The notes: a model not told the origin generated them from the sequence alone. 64,000 nt of DNA from Neptuniibacter marinus (GCF_001597725.1 NZ_LUTR01000006.1:60906-124905), one strand, 5' to 3'; positions 15,951 through 26,360 are shown, numbered from the stretch's first letter. Program-made: numbers and translations.

Positions 15951-18819
15951 TTTGCTCTTCACGCTCTTCATAGCCGATTATGTCATCCATGAAGCTGCTA
16001 TCGCCGCTTCCGAATGAGCCGAGTCCTTTAAGGGTAAATTTAAGGAAAATGCCTGTATCAAATTCATCTGTGTCATCAAGCCAGCGGCGCCCTGCAAAGC
16101 TAACTTTCCAACAGCAGCTTTCATACTCGACACCCAGGGCTGTTTCAAGACTGTCGCTGTCTTGGATGTCATATAACCAACGTCCCATACCTGTCCAGTT
16201 ATTGGCAAGTGGCCAGATGAATGATAAATCAGTTTGTTCCCTTGTTGTATCTTTGAAGCGATAACTAAAGTTGAATCGATGATTGGAGTCGCTGTTATAA
16301 CGTAATCTGGCGCTAGATTCTGAAACTTTGTAATCGCTGTTATCTAAAATGGTATCTAAGCTGACCCTAAAATTGGGAGATAAGTTCCAGGCGGCTTGTG
16401 TTGCTATATCGCTTTGACCGCTAGTTTCGTCGGGGTCGGTGTTATCGAGTTGGATTTTTCTGTCAGCAAAATAGTAGGCCTGGCCTATGCTGAAACTTGC
16501 TTGTTCAAAGCCGCTTTCTGTGTGAATCCTAGTGGTAATACCTAGTGATAGTTGCTCGGCATCTCCGATTCGGTCTGAACCACTGAAACGATTGGTGCGG
16601 AATAGTGAGCTGTAATCAAATGTTAGCTCAGAGGTGTCGAAGTTGGGTATGCTGTCTTGATCTTCTTCAGGTACATATAAAGCGAAGAACCTTGGTTCTA
16701 AGGTTTGGGTGCCGCCATTAGACATGGCGCGTTCAAAAAAGAGTCCACTATCTATGCTGAGGATCGGAACGTTAATATTCGGATCTGAGTCATATCCTGA
16801 AACTTGATTTTCCAATGAATATGAAGAGCTCCAAAGTCCTAACTGAGGTTTTAAATACCCCCAAGAGTTTTGCCATCTATAATTTAAAGTGGGGTGTATA
16901 AATCGTCGTTCACCTATTATCCGGTCACTTCCAGTGAGCCCCGTTAAATTACGATCAAACTGGGTGTATTCAGTTAAGTACTTAAATTCCCCACCCGTGC
17001 CGAAGTTTTCTATGCCAGTAAGTCTTAACTGAGGCAGGCGTTTATAAGGTGATTTACTACTCTGATCTATTGTCTGATAGTCATGAACTCTAGCTCTAAA
17101 TTGCCAGTTTTCTTTAATATAGGAGATATCGGCCCGCTTATCTAAATGGTTCTGGCGAGATATTTCCAAATTGGTATCTAGGTCATCGAAGTAATCGTCA
17201 TCACTTACTGCGGTGTAATCTACATTTGTGTGCCAGTTATCAGCAAAGTGGCCAGTGTGCTCTATACCTAGTAGCCAGCGGTTGTCATCGATAACATCGT
17301 CGTTATTAATGTAAGCTGTATTGATGGTGTTTTTTGACCAACTATTCATATATCGGAGCTCGTTTTCTAGCATAAGCCCGCGATCCGTTATTAGCCTAGT
17401 CGTTAATGTGTCATCTAGATTTGGTGCAATGTTGAAATAATAAGGTACAGAAACATCGAAACCACTGTCGCCGCTATAGCCTAGGCTGGGCGATAAGAAA
17501 CCTGATTTGCGACGATCATCAATAGGGAAGGTAAAGTAGGGGGTGTAAAATATAGGGACACCAGCGACGCGTAGTACAGCATCCTCTGCTTCACCGTATC
17601 CCTCTTGTTTGTTAATAACTATGCTATCTGCATGGAGTTGCCACGCTTCGCTGTAAGGAGGGCAGTAGGTGTAATCGCCATTTTCCATACGCAAGCGCTC
17701 ATCTTCTAAACGGATAATCCGATCTGCGCTACCTCTTAGTCCTTCCTCATGCATAACATAGTGAGTATTACTGAAGATAGCTTCAGAAGTGACTGTATCA
17801 ACTTGAGCATTGTCGCTGAGTAGTAGTAAGCCAGGCTCTCTATATTGTACGTTGCCATCAAAGCGGGCTTTGTTGGTTACTTGATCGAGTTCAGCATTAC
17901 TTGAATTTAAGCGTCGTTGGCCCTGTCGCATTTGAACGCCGCCTGATAGTTGGCTTAGTCCACCAATAATGGTAGAGGATTGGTCAGCTTCAAAGTATAA
18001 CGGCGGATTATCGAGCCTTTCATCACCAGTGATAGGGTATTCCGGTTCTAAATAACGTCCTGCACACTGTTGCCCAACAGGGTTTCTATAGTAGGCCCAA
18101 TCTAAGTGTGAGTATGGGTTTTCTGTAATGTAAGCCGGAGTTGATGGGCCTTTGTTTGTGTGTCCGCTAGGGACTGAAAGAGCGTGGATATTTACCTTGC
18201 TACAATCCCAATCGCCACTGGCGGATGTGCTACATTGCCACTCATTACCGATAACTTCAGCCGTTGTTATTGGTTGTGTGTTTACTGCAGCTGGTGCGGT
18301 TTGTACTGGTTTTGGTTGGGCGTTTTTAATTGCTGGTTGGGATGCGATCGCTTGAGTGCTTCCTTCCTCTCCATTACATACCCACTCACCTGCTTGGTTC
18401 GCTACGCAATCCCAAACACCATTTGATGTTGGCTTGACCGCAACAGCAGGTGGTTTTGTAATTGGTTCTTTTTTCTTATTCTGCGAGTTTGTTTGTTGAG
18501 GTTTCTCGGGACGGACTGTTGTAATGGGTGCAGCAATGGCTGTTGGTGCCGGCTGAATGTCAACCGAATCTGCTGCTTTGCTAGTGTCTTGAGCTGTATT
18601 TGATGTTGTTTCAGATCTACTTTGTACCGGCTCTGCTTCTTCAGCAGTGTTGACGGCTTCTTCGTCAGCGGAGCAATCCCATTCACCATCTTTAGTCATA
18701 TTACAGCTCCAGGCCATCTCTTGGTCTGGAGTCGTCGCTTCCGCAGCTGCATAGCTAGAAAGTAATGCAGCACTGATAGCAATTGTTAGCGTATATGTTG
18801 AACGTTTGGCGAAGGGCAT
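15940..18819 (-). CDS. lptD: LPS-assembly outer membrane protein LptD
   Basis: 959 residues, well above the 784 of E. coli. With LptE it forms the outer-membrane plug-and-barrel that inserts LPS. A signal peptide covers the first 26 residues. An unusual N-terminal extension of about 200 residues holds three copies of a WxC...GxWxC module (W37/C39-W47/C49, W136/C138-W147/C149, W194/C196-W204/C206), separated by Pro/Thr/Gln/Lys-rich linkers. An OstA-type jellyroll starts near residue 260 (ADQSSTIIGGLSQLSGGVQM). The beta-barrel follows, with the CC pair in YESCCWKVSF matching the disulfide cysteines of E. coli LptD. It ends with a Glu/Asp-rich tail. The first gene of the lptD-surA-pdxA run. Confidence 0.96.
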   Translation of the reverse strand: MPFAKRSTYTLTIAISAALLSSYAAAEATTPDQEMAWSCNMTKDGEWDCSADEEAVNTAEEAEPVQSRSETTSNTAQDTSKAADSVDIQPAPTAIAAPITTVRPEKPQQTNSQNKKKEPITKPPAVAVKPTSNGVWDCVANQAGEWVCNGEEGSTQAIASQPAIKNAQPKPVQTAPAAVNTQPITTAEVIGNEWQCSTSASGDWDCSKVNIHALSVPSGHTNKGPSTPAYITENPYSHLDWAYYRNPVGQQCAGRYLEPEYPITGDERLDNPPLYFEADQSSTIIGGLSQLSGGVQMRQGQRRLNSSNAELDQVTNKARFDGNVQYREPGLLLLSDNAQVDTVTSEAIFSNTHYVMHEEGLRGSADRIIRLEDERLRMENGDYTYCPPYSEAWQLHADSIVINKQEGYGEAEDAVLRVAGVPIFYTPYFTFPIDDRRKSGFLSPSLGYSGDSGFDVSVPYYFNIAPNLDDTLTTRLITDRGLMLENELRYMNSWSKNTINTAYINNDDVIDDNRWLLGIEHTGHFADNWHTNVDYTAVSDDDYFDDLDTNLEISRQNHLDKRADISYIKENWQFRARVHDYQTIDQSSKSPYKRLPQLRLTGIENFGTGGEFKYLTEYTQFDRNLTGLTGSDRIIGERRFIHPTLNYRWQNSWGYLKPQLGLWSSSYSLENQVSGYDSDPNINVPILSIDSGLFFERAMSNGGTQTLEPRFFALYVPEEDQDSIPNFDTSELTFDYSSLFRTNRFSGSDRIGDAEQLSLGITTRIHTESGFEQASFSIGQAYYFADRKIQLDNTDPDETSGQSDIATQAAWNLSPNFRVSLDTILDNSDYKVSESSARLRYNSDSNHRFNFSYRFKDTTREQTDLSFIWPLANNWTGMGRWLYDIQDSDSLETALGVEYESCCWKVSFAGRRWLDDTDEFDTGIFLKFTLKGLGSFGSGDSSFMDDIIGYEEREEQNED

Positions 18820-19060
18820 CTATTAACTAAATCCGTTTCAGCAGTTTCCGGAGAATCCGGTAATTGCCCGAACCTCTGTTAAACAAAGTATAAAGCGGAG
18901 AATGATAAATCATTCTCCGCGGCGAGTGTAGCATTCGCTTGTTTTTTATGTGGATTGTTCGGTTCTTTATACTTATATCGAGTGATGTTGTACCCATTTA
19001 AGGGGGTGGAGTGTAATAATAGGCGAAAAATAAGCTTAAGATATAGGGCGAAACAGTTTA

Positions 19061-20104
19061 ATGGATCAGCGATATACGCAGTTGAAGCAATGGTTAGGGC
19101 GTGAGCTATTGGCGTTCAATCTGTTTGATGTTAGTGAATGGCAACTACTACCTGTCTCTGGAGATGCGAGTTTTCGACGTTATTTTCGTGCAAAATCTAA
19201 TGGTGCGAGTTGGATCGCTGTGGATGCACCACCGGAAAAAGAAGATAGCCGCCCTTTTGTCTCAATTGCTGCTGAGTTGGAAAAAATAGCTGTTTCAGTA
19301 CCTCACGTGCATAGATATGATTTGCAGCAAGGCTTTATGCTGTTGGAGGATTTTGGCGATGATCTTTATTTAAATAAATTAAATAAGTCTTCTGTTGAGC
19401 AGCTTTATGCTGATGCATTAGATAGTTTATTGATTATACAAAGCTGCAAGCCTGCGGTACTACCTCTTTATGACCGCACCCTTCTGGATAGAGAGGTGGA
19501 GTTGTTCCGAGAGTGGTTTTTACAGAAGCTTTTAGGGATTGAATTAGATGTCGATGAACAGCAGATGCTTAGGTTTCTATTTAACTATGTGATCGATTCT
19601 GCGCTAGAGCAGCCATTAGTGTTTGTGCATAGAGATTTCCATTCTAGGAACTTAATGTGCCGAGAGGGTAAAGCACCCGGTGTAATTGATTTTCAAGATG
19701 CGGTTGAGGGGCCGGTCACTTACGATCTTGCTTCTATATTGCGTGATTGCTATATCAGCTGGCCTGATGATCAGGTGTATCGTTGGGTAGAACAGTATCG
19801 CCTAAGCTTGATTGAGAACGGGCAGATGATGCCAGATCAGGCTCATTTTGTTCGCTGGTTTGATCTTATGGGTGCTCAGCGTCATTTAAAAGCCATTGGG
19901 ATTTTTGCTCGATTAAATATCCGTGATGGTAAATCAGGTTATTTGTCTGATATTCCTCGTACTATGAACTATTTGATTGCAGTGGCAGCAAAAACAGAAG
20001 AACTGAAGCCCATTGCTGGCTGGTTAGTGCAAAAAGTGGTGCCTCGTATGCAGAAAAGTCAGTATTTTGATGCTGATGTATTGAATAATTGGGTTGTTGA
20101 ATGA
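19061..20104 (+). CDS. amgK: N-acetylmuramate/N-acetylglucosamine anomeric kinase AmgK
   Basis: 347 residues of the aminoglycoside-phosphotransferase fold. The catalytic loop is FVHRDFHSRNLM (HxDxxxxN) and the metal motif is VIDFQDAVEGP. In Pseudomonas the AmgK-MurU pair recycles peptidoglycan MurNAc to UDP-MurNAc, bypassing de novo synthesis. The assignment rests on fold motifs plus fusion-like linkage: its stop overlaps the murU start by 4 bases (ATGA), and it is divergent from lptD as in Pseudomonas. Confidence 0.92.
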   Translation: MDQRYTQLKQWLGRELLAFNLFDVSEWQLLPVSGDASFRRYFRAKSNGASWIAVDAPPEKEDSRPFVSIAAELEKIAVSVPHVHRYDLQQGFMLLEDFGDDLYLNKLNKSSVEQLYADALDSLLIIQSCKPAVLPLYDRTLLDREVELFREWFLQKLLGIELDVDEQQMLRFLFNYVIDSALEQPLVFVHRDFHSRNLMCREGKAPGVIDFQDAVEGPVTYDLASILRDCYISWPDDQVYRWVEQYRLSLIENGQMMPDQAHFVRWFDLMGAQRHLKAIGIFARLNIRDGKSGYLSDIPRTMNYLIAVAAKTEELKPIAGWLVQKVVPRMQKSQYFDADVLNNWVVE

Positions 20105-20790
20105 AAGCAATGATTTTGGCTGCTGGTATGGGGAAACGGATGAGACCGCTTACGCTGACAACCCCTAAGCCTCTTTTGGAAATAGCTGGCGTTCCTTTGA
20201 TTGAATATCATGTTCGGCGTTTAGTGGCTGCAGGCTTTAGTGATATTGTCGTTAATCACGCCTGGTTAGGTGATCAGATTGAAGCTTATCTAGGTGATGG
20301 CAGACGGTTTGGTGCTAATATCGTCTTCTCTCGAGAAGCGGAGCCATTAGAAACTGCGGGTGGTATTAGAAAAGCGTTGCCGCTGCTTGAATCTAAAGAT
20401 GAAACCTCATTTATCTTAGTTAATGGTGATGTTTTTACGGACTTTCCTTATTCTTCGCTCAATCAGTTGGCTGATAAATCACCTTATTTGGTGCTAGTGC
20501 CTAATCCGGCCCATAATCCAGAAGGGGATTTTTGTTTGAATGAAGGGCGGTTGTATGCGGATCGTGGGGAGAAATACACTTTTAGTGGTGTTAGTGTATT
20601 GCCACTAGAGATGTTTGCCGATTTGGTGGAGGGGGAGGTTGCTGCGTTGGGACCTATTCTGCGAGAAGCTATTGTCAAAGGCGAGGCTCGTGGGGCTGTG
20701 TATGACGGTTTTTGGGCCGATGTCGGCACTCCGGAGCGCTTGCGACAGATTGATTATTTAGTACAGGAGCAAAAAATAGATGGCTTTTGA
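20101..20790 (+). CDS. murU: N-acetylmuramate alpha-1-phosphate uridylyltransferase MurU
   Basis: 229 residues, a sugar-phosphate nucleotidyltransferase. The N-terminal signature is LAAGMGKRMRPLTLTTPKPLL, with the NTP-binding glycines, Arg and PKPLL lysine. NGDVFTDFPYSSL carries the metal Asp, and GFWADVGTPERL is the C-terminal motif. It converts MurNAc-1-phosphate from AmgK to UDP-MurNAc in cell-wall recycling. Overlap with amgK indicates coupling; it also overlaps djlA by 11 bases. Confidence 0.93.
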   Translation: MKAMILAAGMGKRMRPLTLTTPKPLLEIAGVPLIEYHVRRLVAAGFSDIVVNHAWLGDQIEAYLGDGRRFGANIVFSREAEPLETAGGIRKALPLLESKDETSFILVNGDVFTDFPYSSLNQLADKSPYLVLVPNPAHNPEGDFCLNEGRLYADRGEKYTFSGVSVLPLEMFADLVEGEVAALGPILREAIVKGEARGAVYDGFWADVGTPERLRQIDYLVQEQKIDGF

Positions 20791-21604
20791 TCCACAGCAA
20801 AAAGGCGCAGAGCTGGGCTCAGTCTTTAAAAAGTATTCTACGTCAATCCTGTTGGGGGCGGCGGTTGGTTTGTTTACCGGCGGATTGTGGGGGATAGTTT
20901 TTGGCGGTTTTGTAGGCTTTTTGGTTGGTAGAGCCCTTAAAGGTGCGGCGGCTGCAGTGAACCCTCAGGAGGCTTTTTTTAAAGCAACCTTTATCGTAAT
21001 GGGGAGGATAGCGAAGGCAGATGGTCGAGTGACTGAAGATGAAATTCAGTACGCACGAAATGTAATGGTTCAGATGCGTTTGGATGAGTCTCGTAAATTG
21101 CAGGCGATGTCTTTCTTTTCAGAAGGGAAAGATCCTGAGTTCGATTTAAGTAAAGTCCTTAAGCCTCTATCTATTATGCTGAGATCTAGGCCCACCGTAA
21201 AACTCATGTTCGTAGAGATTCAGCTGCAAGCTGCTATGGCTGATGGTGAAGTGAGTGAAGCTGAGCTTAAGGTAATTGATGCTGTGTGTCAGTTGTTGGA
21301 TTTTGGTGTTGATTCCGTAGAAGAAGTAATATCACGGGTTAAAGCAGAACGTGATTTCTATCGTCATGGGCATGATGGTGTCGATAGTGGTGTGATGCTT
21401 GAAGATGCTTACGCTGTTTTGGGTGTTCGTAGTGATGCAAGTGATGCGGAAGTGAAGAAGGCTTATCGCCGTCATATGAGTCAGCATCACCCAGATAAGC
21501 TAGTTTCTAAGGGCTTACCTGAAGAGATGATTGAGATAGCTAAAGAAAAGTGCCAAGAGATTCAGGCAGCTTATGAACGGATTAAAAATGCACGTGATTC
21601 GTAA
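20780..21604 (+). CDS. djlA: Membrane-anchored co-chaperone DjlA
   Basis: 274 residues. A glycine-rich N-terminal membrane anchor lies at about residues 20-55 (GAAVGLFTGGLWGIVFGGFV). A TerB-like helical domain follows (IVMGRIAKADGRVTEDEI...). A C-terminal J domain has DAYAVLGVRSDASDAEVKKA and the HPD tripeptide in RRHMSQHHPDKLV, which stimulates DnaK ATPase. This layout is diagnostic for DjlA. It overlaps murU by 11 bases and converges with the DUF3530 gene. Confidence 0.95.
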   Translation: MAFDPQQKGAELGSVFKKYSTSILLGAAVGLFTGGLWGIVFGGFVGFLVGRALKGAAAAVNPQEAFFKATFIVMGRIAKADGRVTEDEIQYARNVMVQMRLDESRKLQAMSFFSEGKDPEFDLSKVLKPLSIMLRSRPTVKLMFVEIQLQAAMADGEVSEAELKVIDAVCQLLDFGVDSVEEVISRVKAERDFYRHGHDGVDSGVMLEDAYAVLGVRSDASDAEVKKAYRRHMSQHHPDKLVSKGLPEEMIEIAKEKCQEIQAAYERIKNARDS

Positions 21605-21643
21605 CACCTGATCTCTTGTTATGTTGATTGAGGCTTAAAGGAA

Positions 21644-22738
21644 TTATTGCCCAGGAGCTTGTTCGTTGCTGGGTATTTTGTTATTGAGTTTTATGGCGCG
21701 CTCAGCTTCTTCAGCTTTTATTACATAAGTGTTTATTGTGCCGCGTACATGTTTTAGCAGCCAAGAGCTATTTCGTTTCCAATTATCAGTCATGGCAGGC
21801 ATTCTGCTCTGATGGAAATTATTCATTTTATTATGGCGAGCTAGCCGTAATCGGCTGTTCGTGGCGTTTTGTGTTAGGTTTATCGCGGATGATCTGGGTG
21901 AGCTGTGGTGCAGGTCAATAATTGTATCTTTGATCTCCGGAAGTATGGTAGAGAGGCTGGGTAGCGAGCTGTCTGCTGGAGACTTAGCGTCAACCATTAG
22001 AAGTCTAAGATCTTGCTCCTCTTGAAATTTATTAACGTACTGTGCGGCCCAAGTGGCTCCGGTTCCTACGCCAATAATGATGAATCGGTCTAAATTCTCG
22101 CGGCTTTCCATGTAGCTAATAGCTGTTTTACCTAGGCGGAAAATAGTCTCTTCGTAGGGCTCTTTCGGAGTATCGGTAGCTTCGTCTTTTGGGGTGTCTG
22201 TCGTCGGGGTGGAGGTTATCTCTTTGGCTGAAGGTGCATTATTGGCTGGTTCCGAGTCTTCACTTTCCCTCGAAGGGTTTGTTGGGGTGAGGTTGGATAA
22301 TGTAGGTAGTGTTCTTTCTGGAATGGGTAGTCTTGCTGGTTGCGGTAGATAGATAGCTAATGTATACCATCCAAATTCAGATAATCCTTCACTTAGGTAT
22401 TTTAGGTTGTCTGGCCATGCCATATGAGTGTTCTGGTCAGGAAATATAATAATACCGCCTTGAGTGATACCGCTACCTTCCGTGCGGTAAAAACCAATAA
22501 GTTTTTCGTCGGCTTTGCCTGTATCTAATTGAAGTAGTTCTGTTTCTTCAGGTGTGTTCTTTACTAATTCTTGAATTCTATTTTCATCTAAACTAGGTTC
22601 GATTCGAGATTTTTGAGCCGCTGGGGATAGCGGTGCTGTGGCCTCCGGTGGGGCAGCGGTCGAATCCTCATTGTCAGCCGCGTAACTGAGTGAGGTGAAT
22701 GTAAATAGAGAGGCTAAAATAGGCAGTATAAGTTTCAT
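21644..22738 (-). CDS. DUF3530 family exported alpha/beta-hydrolase-like protein
   Basis: 364 residues from the ATG at 22738, which gives a clean signal peptide (MKLILPILASLFTFTSLSYA). A TTG 36 bases upstream has a GGAG site and is a possible alternative. After the signal, TGGIIIFPDQNTHMAWPDNL and GWYTLAIYLPQP are strand segments of an alpha/beta-hydrolase-like fold. A Pro/Thr/Glu/Ser-rich insert follows around residues 150-205. IIIGVGTGATWAAQYV takes the place of the nucleophile elbow (GVGTG, Gly-Thr rather than Gly-Ser), so catalysis is doubtful. The family is found next to djlA in Pseudomonas-like genomes. No function is established. Confidence 0.8.
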   Translation of the reverse strand: MKLILPILASLFTFTSLSYAADNEDSTAAPPEATAPLSPAAQKSRIEPSLDENRIQELVKNTPEETELLQLDTGKADEKLIGFYRTEGSGITQGGIIIFPDQNTHMAWPDNLKYLSEGLSEFGWYTLAIYLPQPARLPIPERTLPTLSNLTPTNPSRESEDSEPANNAPSAKEITSTPTTDTPKDEATDTPKEPYEETIFRLGKTAISYMESRENLDRFIIIGVGTGATWAAQYVNKFQEEQDLRLLMVDAKSPADSSLPSLSTILPEIKDTIIDLHHSSPRSSAINLTQNATNSRLRLARHNKMNNFHQSRMPAMTDNWKRNSSWLLKHVRGTINTYVIKAEEAERAIKLNNKIPSNEQAPGQ

Positions 22739-22825
22739 ATTTCTGATTATGAGTAAGATGTAGGCTGACAGCAAGATGCTTGCTCCGTTAAAATGGGTTA
22801 ACTCTATACTTTTTGGATCAAAAAT

Positions 22826-23500
22826 ATGCCTGATTTTAAGATCGCCCCTTCGATATTGTCTGCTGATTTCGCGCGTTTAGGTGAAGAGGTTGAGAATGTA
22901 TTAACTGCGGGGGCGGATATTGTTCATTTTGATGTTATGGATAATCACTACGTACCTAATCTTACAATTGGGCCAATGGTGTGTAGCGCATTACGTAAAC
23001 ACGGTATTAAAGCGCCTATAGATGTGCATTTGATGGTAAAGCCTGTTGATCGTCTTATTGGTGACTTTATTGAAGCAGGCGCGAGTTATATCACTTTTCA
23101 TCCTGAAGGTTCAGAGCATGTGGATCGTTCTCTGCAGATGATTAAAGATGCGGGCTGTAAGTCGGGCCTTGTATTTAACCCTGCGACGCCGTTGAGTCAT
23201 TTAGAGTATGTTCTGGATAAGGTTGATATGGTGTTGCTGATGTCGGTTAATCCAGGTTTTGGTGGACAAAAGTTTATTCCAAGAACACTGGATAAGCTTC
23301 GTCAGGCACGTGAAATTATTGATAAAAGTGGTTTAGATATTCGTTTAGAGGTTGATGGGGGCGTTGGTGTGGGTAACATCAGAGAGATTGCTGAAGCAGG
23401 CGCAGACACTTTTGTGGCAGGGTCTGCCATCTTTAATACGGATGATTATGCGGCAACGATTCAGCAAATGCGTGAACAATTAGCATTGGTAGGTCGTTGA
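22826..23500 (+). CDS. rpe: Ribulose-phosphate 3-epimerase
   Basis: 224 residues, the usual length. A TIM-barrel enzyme that interconverts ribulose-5-phosphate and xylulose-5-phosphate. Signatures are [33 protein letters not shown] (metal His/Asp), [24 protein letters not shown] and [12 protein letters not shown] with the second catalytic Asp. It is followed immediately by gph and then trpE, the order found in Pseudomonas. Confidence 0.98.
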   Translation: MPDFKIAPSILSADFARLGEEVENVLTAGADIVHFDVMDNHYVPNLTIGPMVCSALRKHGIKAPIDVHLMVKPVDRLIGDFIEAGASYITFHPEGSEHVDRSLQMIKDAGCKSGLVFNPATPLSHLEYVLDKVDMVLLMSVNPGFGGQKFIPRTLDKLRQAREIIDKSGLDIRLEVDGGVGVGNIREIAEAGADTFVAGSAIFNTDDYAATIQQMREQLALVGR

Positions 23501-23502
23501 TT

Positions 23503-24177
23503 GTGCGTCAGCTTTTTGGTGGGCAGTATCCGGATCTTGTTATGTTTGATTTGGATGGGACGCTAGTTGATAGTGTTCCCGATCTCGCTTGTGCTATTGA
23601 TAAAATGCTACTTGCTCTAGGTTTGCCTGAAGCCGGTGTGGATAAAGTGATTGGTTGGGTAGGTAAAGGTGCCGCGGCTCTAGTACGACGTGCTTTGCTG
23701 GATGCTTCTCATGCTGCGATGGTTGATGAAAGCTTATTTGAGCAGGCGTATGCTTTATTTTTGCGTTTTTACGGTGAAGCTACTGCGGACCAAAGTCAGC
23801 TCTATCCCGGTGCTCTGGAATGTTTAGAAGGCTTAGTGGAGCAAGATATTAAGCTAGGCCTTGTAACGAATAAGCCGATAGACTTTACCCACTCAATGTT
23901 AACTGGATTTGGGTTGGAGCGGTTTTTTAGTGTCGTATTAGGGGGCGATAGCTTGGCTAAGAAAAAGCCAGATCCTTTGCCGTTGTTGGATGCTATGCGT
24001 CGATGTGATGTCGCAGCTGAAAATTCATTAATGGTGGGCGATTCTATTAATGATGTTAGCGCAGCAAGAGCTGCAGGTTGTCCTGTTGTATGCGTGCCTT
24101 ATGGTTATAACCATGGCGAAGCTATATCTCTCGCTAAGCCGGATTTGATTGTGGATAGGTTAGATCTGCTTTTGTGA
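23503..24177 (+). CDS. gph: Phosphoglycolate phosphatase (HAD family)
   Basis: 224 residues from the GTG at 23503; a TTG at 23497 overlapping the rpe stop is an alternative. The N terminus RQLFGGQYPDLVMFDLDGT matches relatives that keep LFGG before the catalytic DxDGT. GLVTNKP is motif II, KKKPDPLPLLDA carries the motif III lysine, and MVGDSINDVSAARAAG is motif IV. It removes 2-phosphoglycolate, a product of DNA repair or oxygenation side reactions. Confidence 0.95.
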   Translation: MRQLFGGQYPDLVMFDLDGTLVDSVPDLACAIDKMLLALGLPEAGVDKVIGWVGKGAAALVRRALLDASHAAMVDESLFEQAYALFLRFYGEATADQSQLYPGALECLEGLVEQDIKLGLVTNKPIDFTHSMLTGFGLERFFSVVLGGDSLAKKKPDPLPLLDAMRRCDVAAENSLMVGDSINDVSAARAAGCPVVCVPYGYNHGEAISLAKPDLIVDRLDLLL

Positions 24178-24805
24178 GTGTGTTGTGGAAACGTTTCGTA
24201 AAAAGTGATTGTTCTTGATATTAAAGTCGACTTTTTTGTTGTTTTTTGATTGGGTAGCATAGGCGTACTTTCAAGCTGTAGGCGGTTTTTTGGCTTGGAG
24301 TTTTAGTTTTTTATTGTTCGAGACCTAAGTTAGAAACAAGGCTAGATTTTATCACAGCACTTATTTATGCCTCGGTTATCCGAGGCTTTTTTTTGCTACT
24401 TCCTTAATAACCTTGCTGGTGATTCTCGCGGCTGCTGGTATAGAAAAACTGATTTAGTTATATTTCCTGCTGATGGTGGTTGATTCAAATTAGTTGCTGC
24501 TATATGGTTTATCTCTCTTTAACTTAAATCTAAGCCTGACGTAATGTTACTTACTACAGCTATGCTAATGAAAATTACGGTACGTGTTTATTTCGCTGCT
24601 CTTCGAGAGTCATGGCGATGGCGTGTCTGAAGTTTTTACATAAGCAGACGTTAGTTTAGGCAGGCTTGATATCCTTTAATCTCAACTTTATATATCAAAC
24701 AGAGTTGTGGATTTCATATCCCAGTTTTATTACTGTACCTACCTCTATATTGTGCTGCTCAGTACGTCTTAAAATACAGTTTATCGGCATTGTGAGAGAC
24801 CTATC
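24178..24805. other. Intergenic region between gph and trpE
   Basis: 628 bases with no convincing ORF. It contains a strong terminator (24369-24394) that ends the rpe-gph unit, after which trpE must have its own promoter. I looked for a Trp-rich leader peptide before trpE: the short ATG frames here contain no tandem TGG codons, so a classical trp attenuator is not visible. Confidence 0.6.
24369..24394 (+). terminator. Rho-independent terminator after rpe-gph
   Basis: A 7-bp GC-rich stem (gcctcgg / ccgaggc) with a 4-base loop (ttat) followed by eight T residues. It lies 190 bases past the gph stop. Confidence 0.9.
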
Positions 24806-26305
24806 ATGACACCAGAACAGTTCGCGGAACTGTCCGCGCAGAATTTTAATCGTATCCCTGTTACGCGTGAGGTATTGGCGGACTTAGATACCCCTCTTTC
24901 TACTTACAAAAAGTTAGCGAATGCACCTTATAGCTATTTGCTGGAGTCTGTTGAGGGCGGTGAGACGTGGGGGCGTTATTCTATTATTGGTCTGCCTAGT
25001 CGAACAGTTTTAAAGATATTCGGTGAGAATGTTTCTATTTTTGAGGAGGATGAGCTAATCGAGAGCCATCAAGTAGATGATCCGCTCGATTTTGTAGAAA
25101 GTTTTCAGGCACGTTATCGCGTTCCTGAAATAGAGGGTTTACCTCGCTTTAACGGTGGCCTAGTTGGGTACTTTGGTTATGACTGTGTTCGGTATGTGGA
25201 AAAACGTTTAAAAGATAGTTGTCCTGAGGATGTTTTAGGTACGCCTGATATTCTTTTAATGCTTTCAGATGAGTTGGTTGTATTTGATAATCTTGCTGGG
25301 AAATTAGTGCTGATTTGTCATGCTGATCCTGCAGAAGCTAATGCATATGAGAAAGCGCAGAGTCGCCTTGATGAGCTTGTACTCCAGCTAAGGTCCGCAA
25401 CACCTTATGGTGATAAGTCGTCTGGGCAGCAACGAATTGTCAATGAATCCGAATTTAAATCTAGTTTCGGAGAGCAGGCATTTATCGAAGCTGTGGATAA
25501 AATTAAAGAATACGTTTTGGATGGTGACATTATGCAGTGTGTCATTTCCCAACGTATGTCCATTCCTTTTAGTAGTAAACCGTTGGATCTATATCGAGCA
25601 TTGCGGTGTTTAAATCCTTCACCGTATATGTATGTTCTTAATCTGGATGATTTTCATGTTGTGGGGTCGTCACCAGAAATTCTTGCTCGAGTTGAAGATG
25701 GGCAGGTAAGTGTGCGTCCTATTGCTGGAACGCGTAAGAGAGGAGCGACTCCGGAAGAAGATCTTGCTATGGAGAAGGAGCTGCTTGCCGATCCTAAAGA
25801 GATTGCTGAACATCTAATGTTAATCGATTTAGGGCGCAATGATGTAGGTCGAGTTGCTGAGATCGGTGCGGTAGAGCTTACCGATAAGATGGTGATTGAA
25901 CGTTACTCCCATGTTATGCATATAGTCTCCAATGTGAATGCAAAGTTGAAACCTGATGTGTCAGCGATGGATGTTTTGCGTGCAACGTTGCCTGCAGGTA
26001 CGTTGAGTGGCGCGCCTAAAGTACGGGCTATGGAAATTATTGATGAGATGGAATCGGTTAAGCGCGGTGTTTATGGTGGTGCGGTAGGGTATCTATCTTG
26101 GAATGGCAATATGGATACGGCTATAGCGATCAGAACTGCTGTTATTAAAGATAATGTATTGCATATTCAGGCAGGTGCTGGAATTGTGGCTGATTCAGTT
26201 CCGCGACTAGAGTGGAAAGAAACAATGAATAAGGGGCGGGCTATCTTTAGTGCCGTGGCTATGGTTGAGCGGGGTTTAGATAATCTGGCCAATTCCGAAA
26301 CCTAG
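24806..26305 (+). CDS. trpE: Anthranilate synthase component I
   Basis: 499 residues. It converts chorismate to anthranilate using ammonia from TrpG. The N-terminal domain has the tryptophan feedback motif in [16 protein letters not shown]. The chorismate-binding domain has [24 protein letters not shown] and [17 protein letters not shown]. The partner trpG is not next door but 24 kb away at 50629, with the lipid-synthase cluster between. A terminator at 26326-26356 closes the transcript. Confidence 0.98.
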   Translation: MTPEQFAELSAQNFNRIPVTREVLADLDTPLSTYKKLANAPYSYLLESVEGGETWGRYSIIGLPSRTVLKIFGENVSIFEEDELIESHQVDDPLDFVESFQARYRVPEIEGLPRFNGGLVGYFGYDCVRYVEKRLKDSCPEDVLGTPDILLMLSDELVVFDNLAGKLVLICHADPAEANAYEKAQSRLDELVLQLRSATPYGDKSSGQQRIVNESEFKSSFGEQAFIEAVDKIKEYVLDGDIMQCVISQRMSIPFSSKPLDLYRALRCLNPSPYMYVLNLDDFHVVGSSPEILARVEDGQVSVRPIAGTRKRGATPEEDLAMEKELLADPKEIAEHLMLIDLGRNDVGRVAEIGAVELTDKMVIERYSHVMHIVSNVNAKLKPDVSAMDVLRATLPAGTLSGAPKVRAMEIIDEMESVKRGVYGGAVGYLSWNGNMDTAIAIRTAVIKDNVLHIQAGAGIVADSVPRLEWKETMNKGRAIFSAVAMVERGLDNLANSET

Positions 26306-26325
26306 AAGCTAGGTATTGCTTATTG

Positions 26326-26356
26326 AAACACTCGATGACAATGTCGAGTGTTTTTT
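26326..26356 (+). terminator. Rho-independent terminator after trpE
   Basis: A 10-bp stem (aaacactcga / tcgagtgttt) with an 8-base loop, then a T run (ttttttattttttt-like). It lies 21 bases past the trpE stop and separates trpE from the lipid-synthase cluster. Confidence 0.88.
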
Positions 26357-26360
26357 ATTT

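Noticed and set aside
24178..24805. trp leader peptide/attenuator before trpE
   Set aside because: No short ORF with tandem Trp codons is present, and the one strong terminator (24369-24394) is over 400 bases from trpE and fits the end of rpe-gph.
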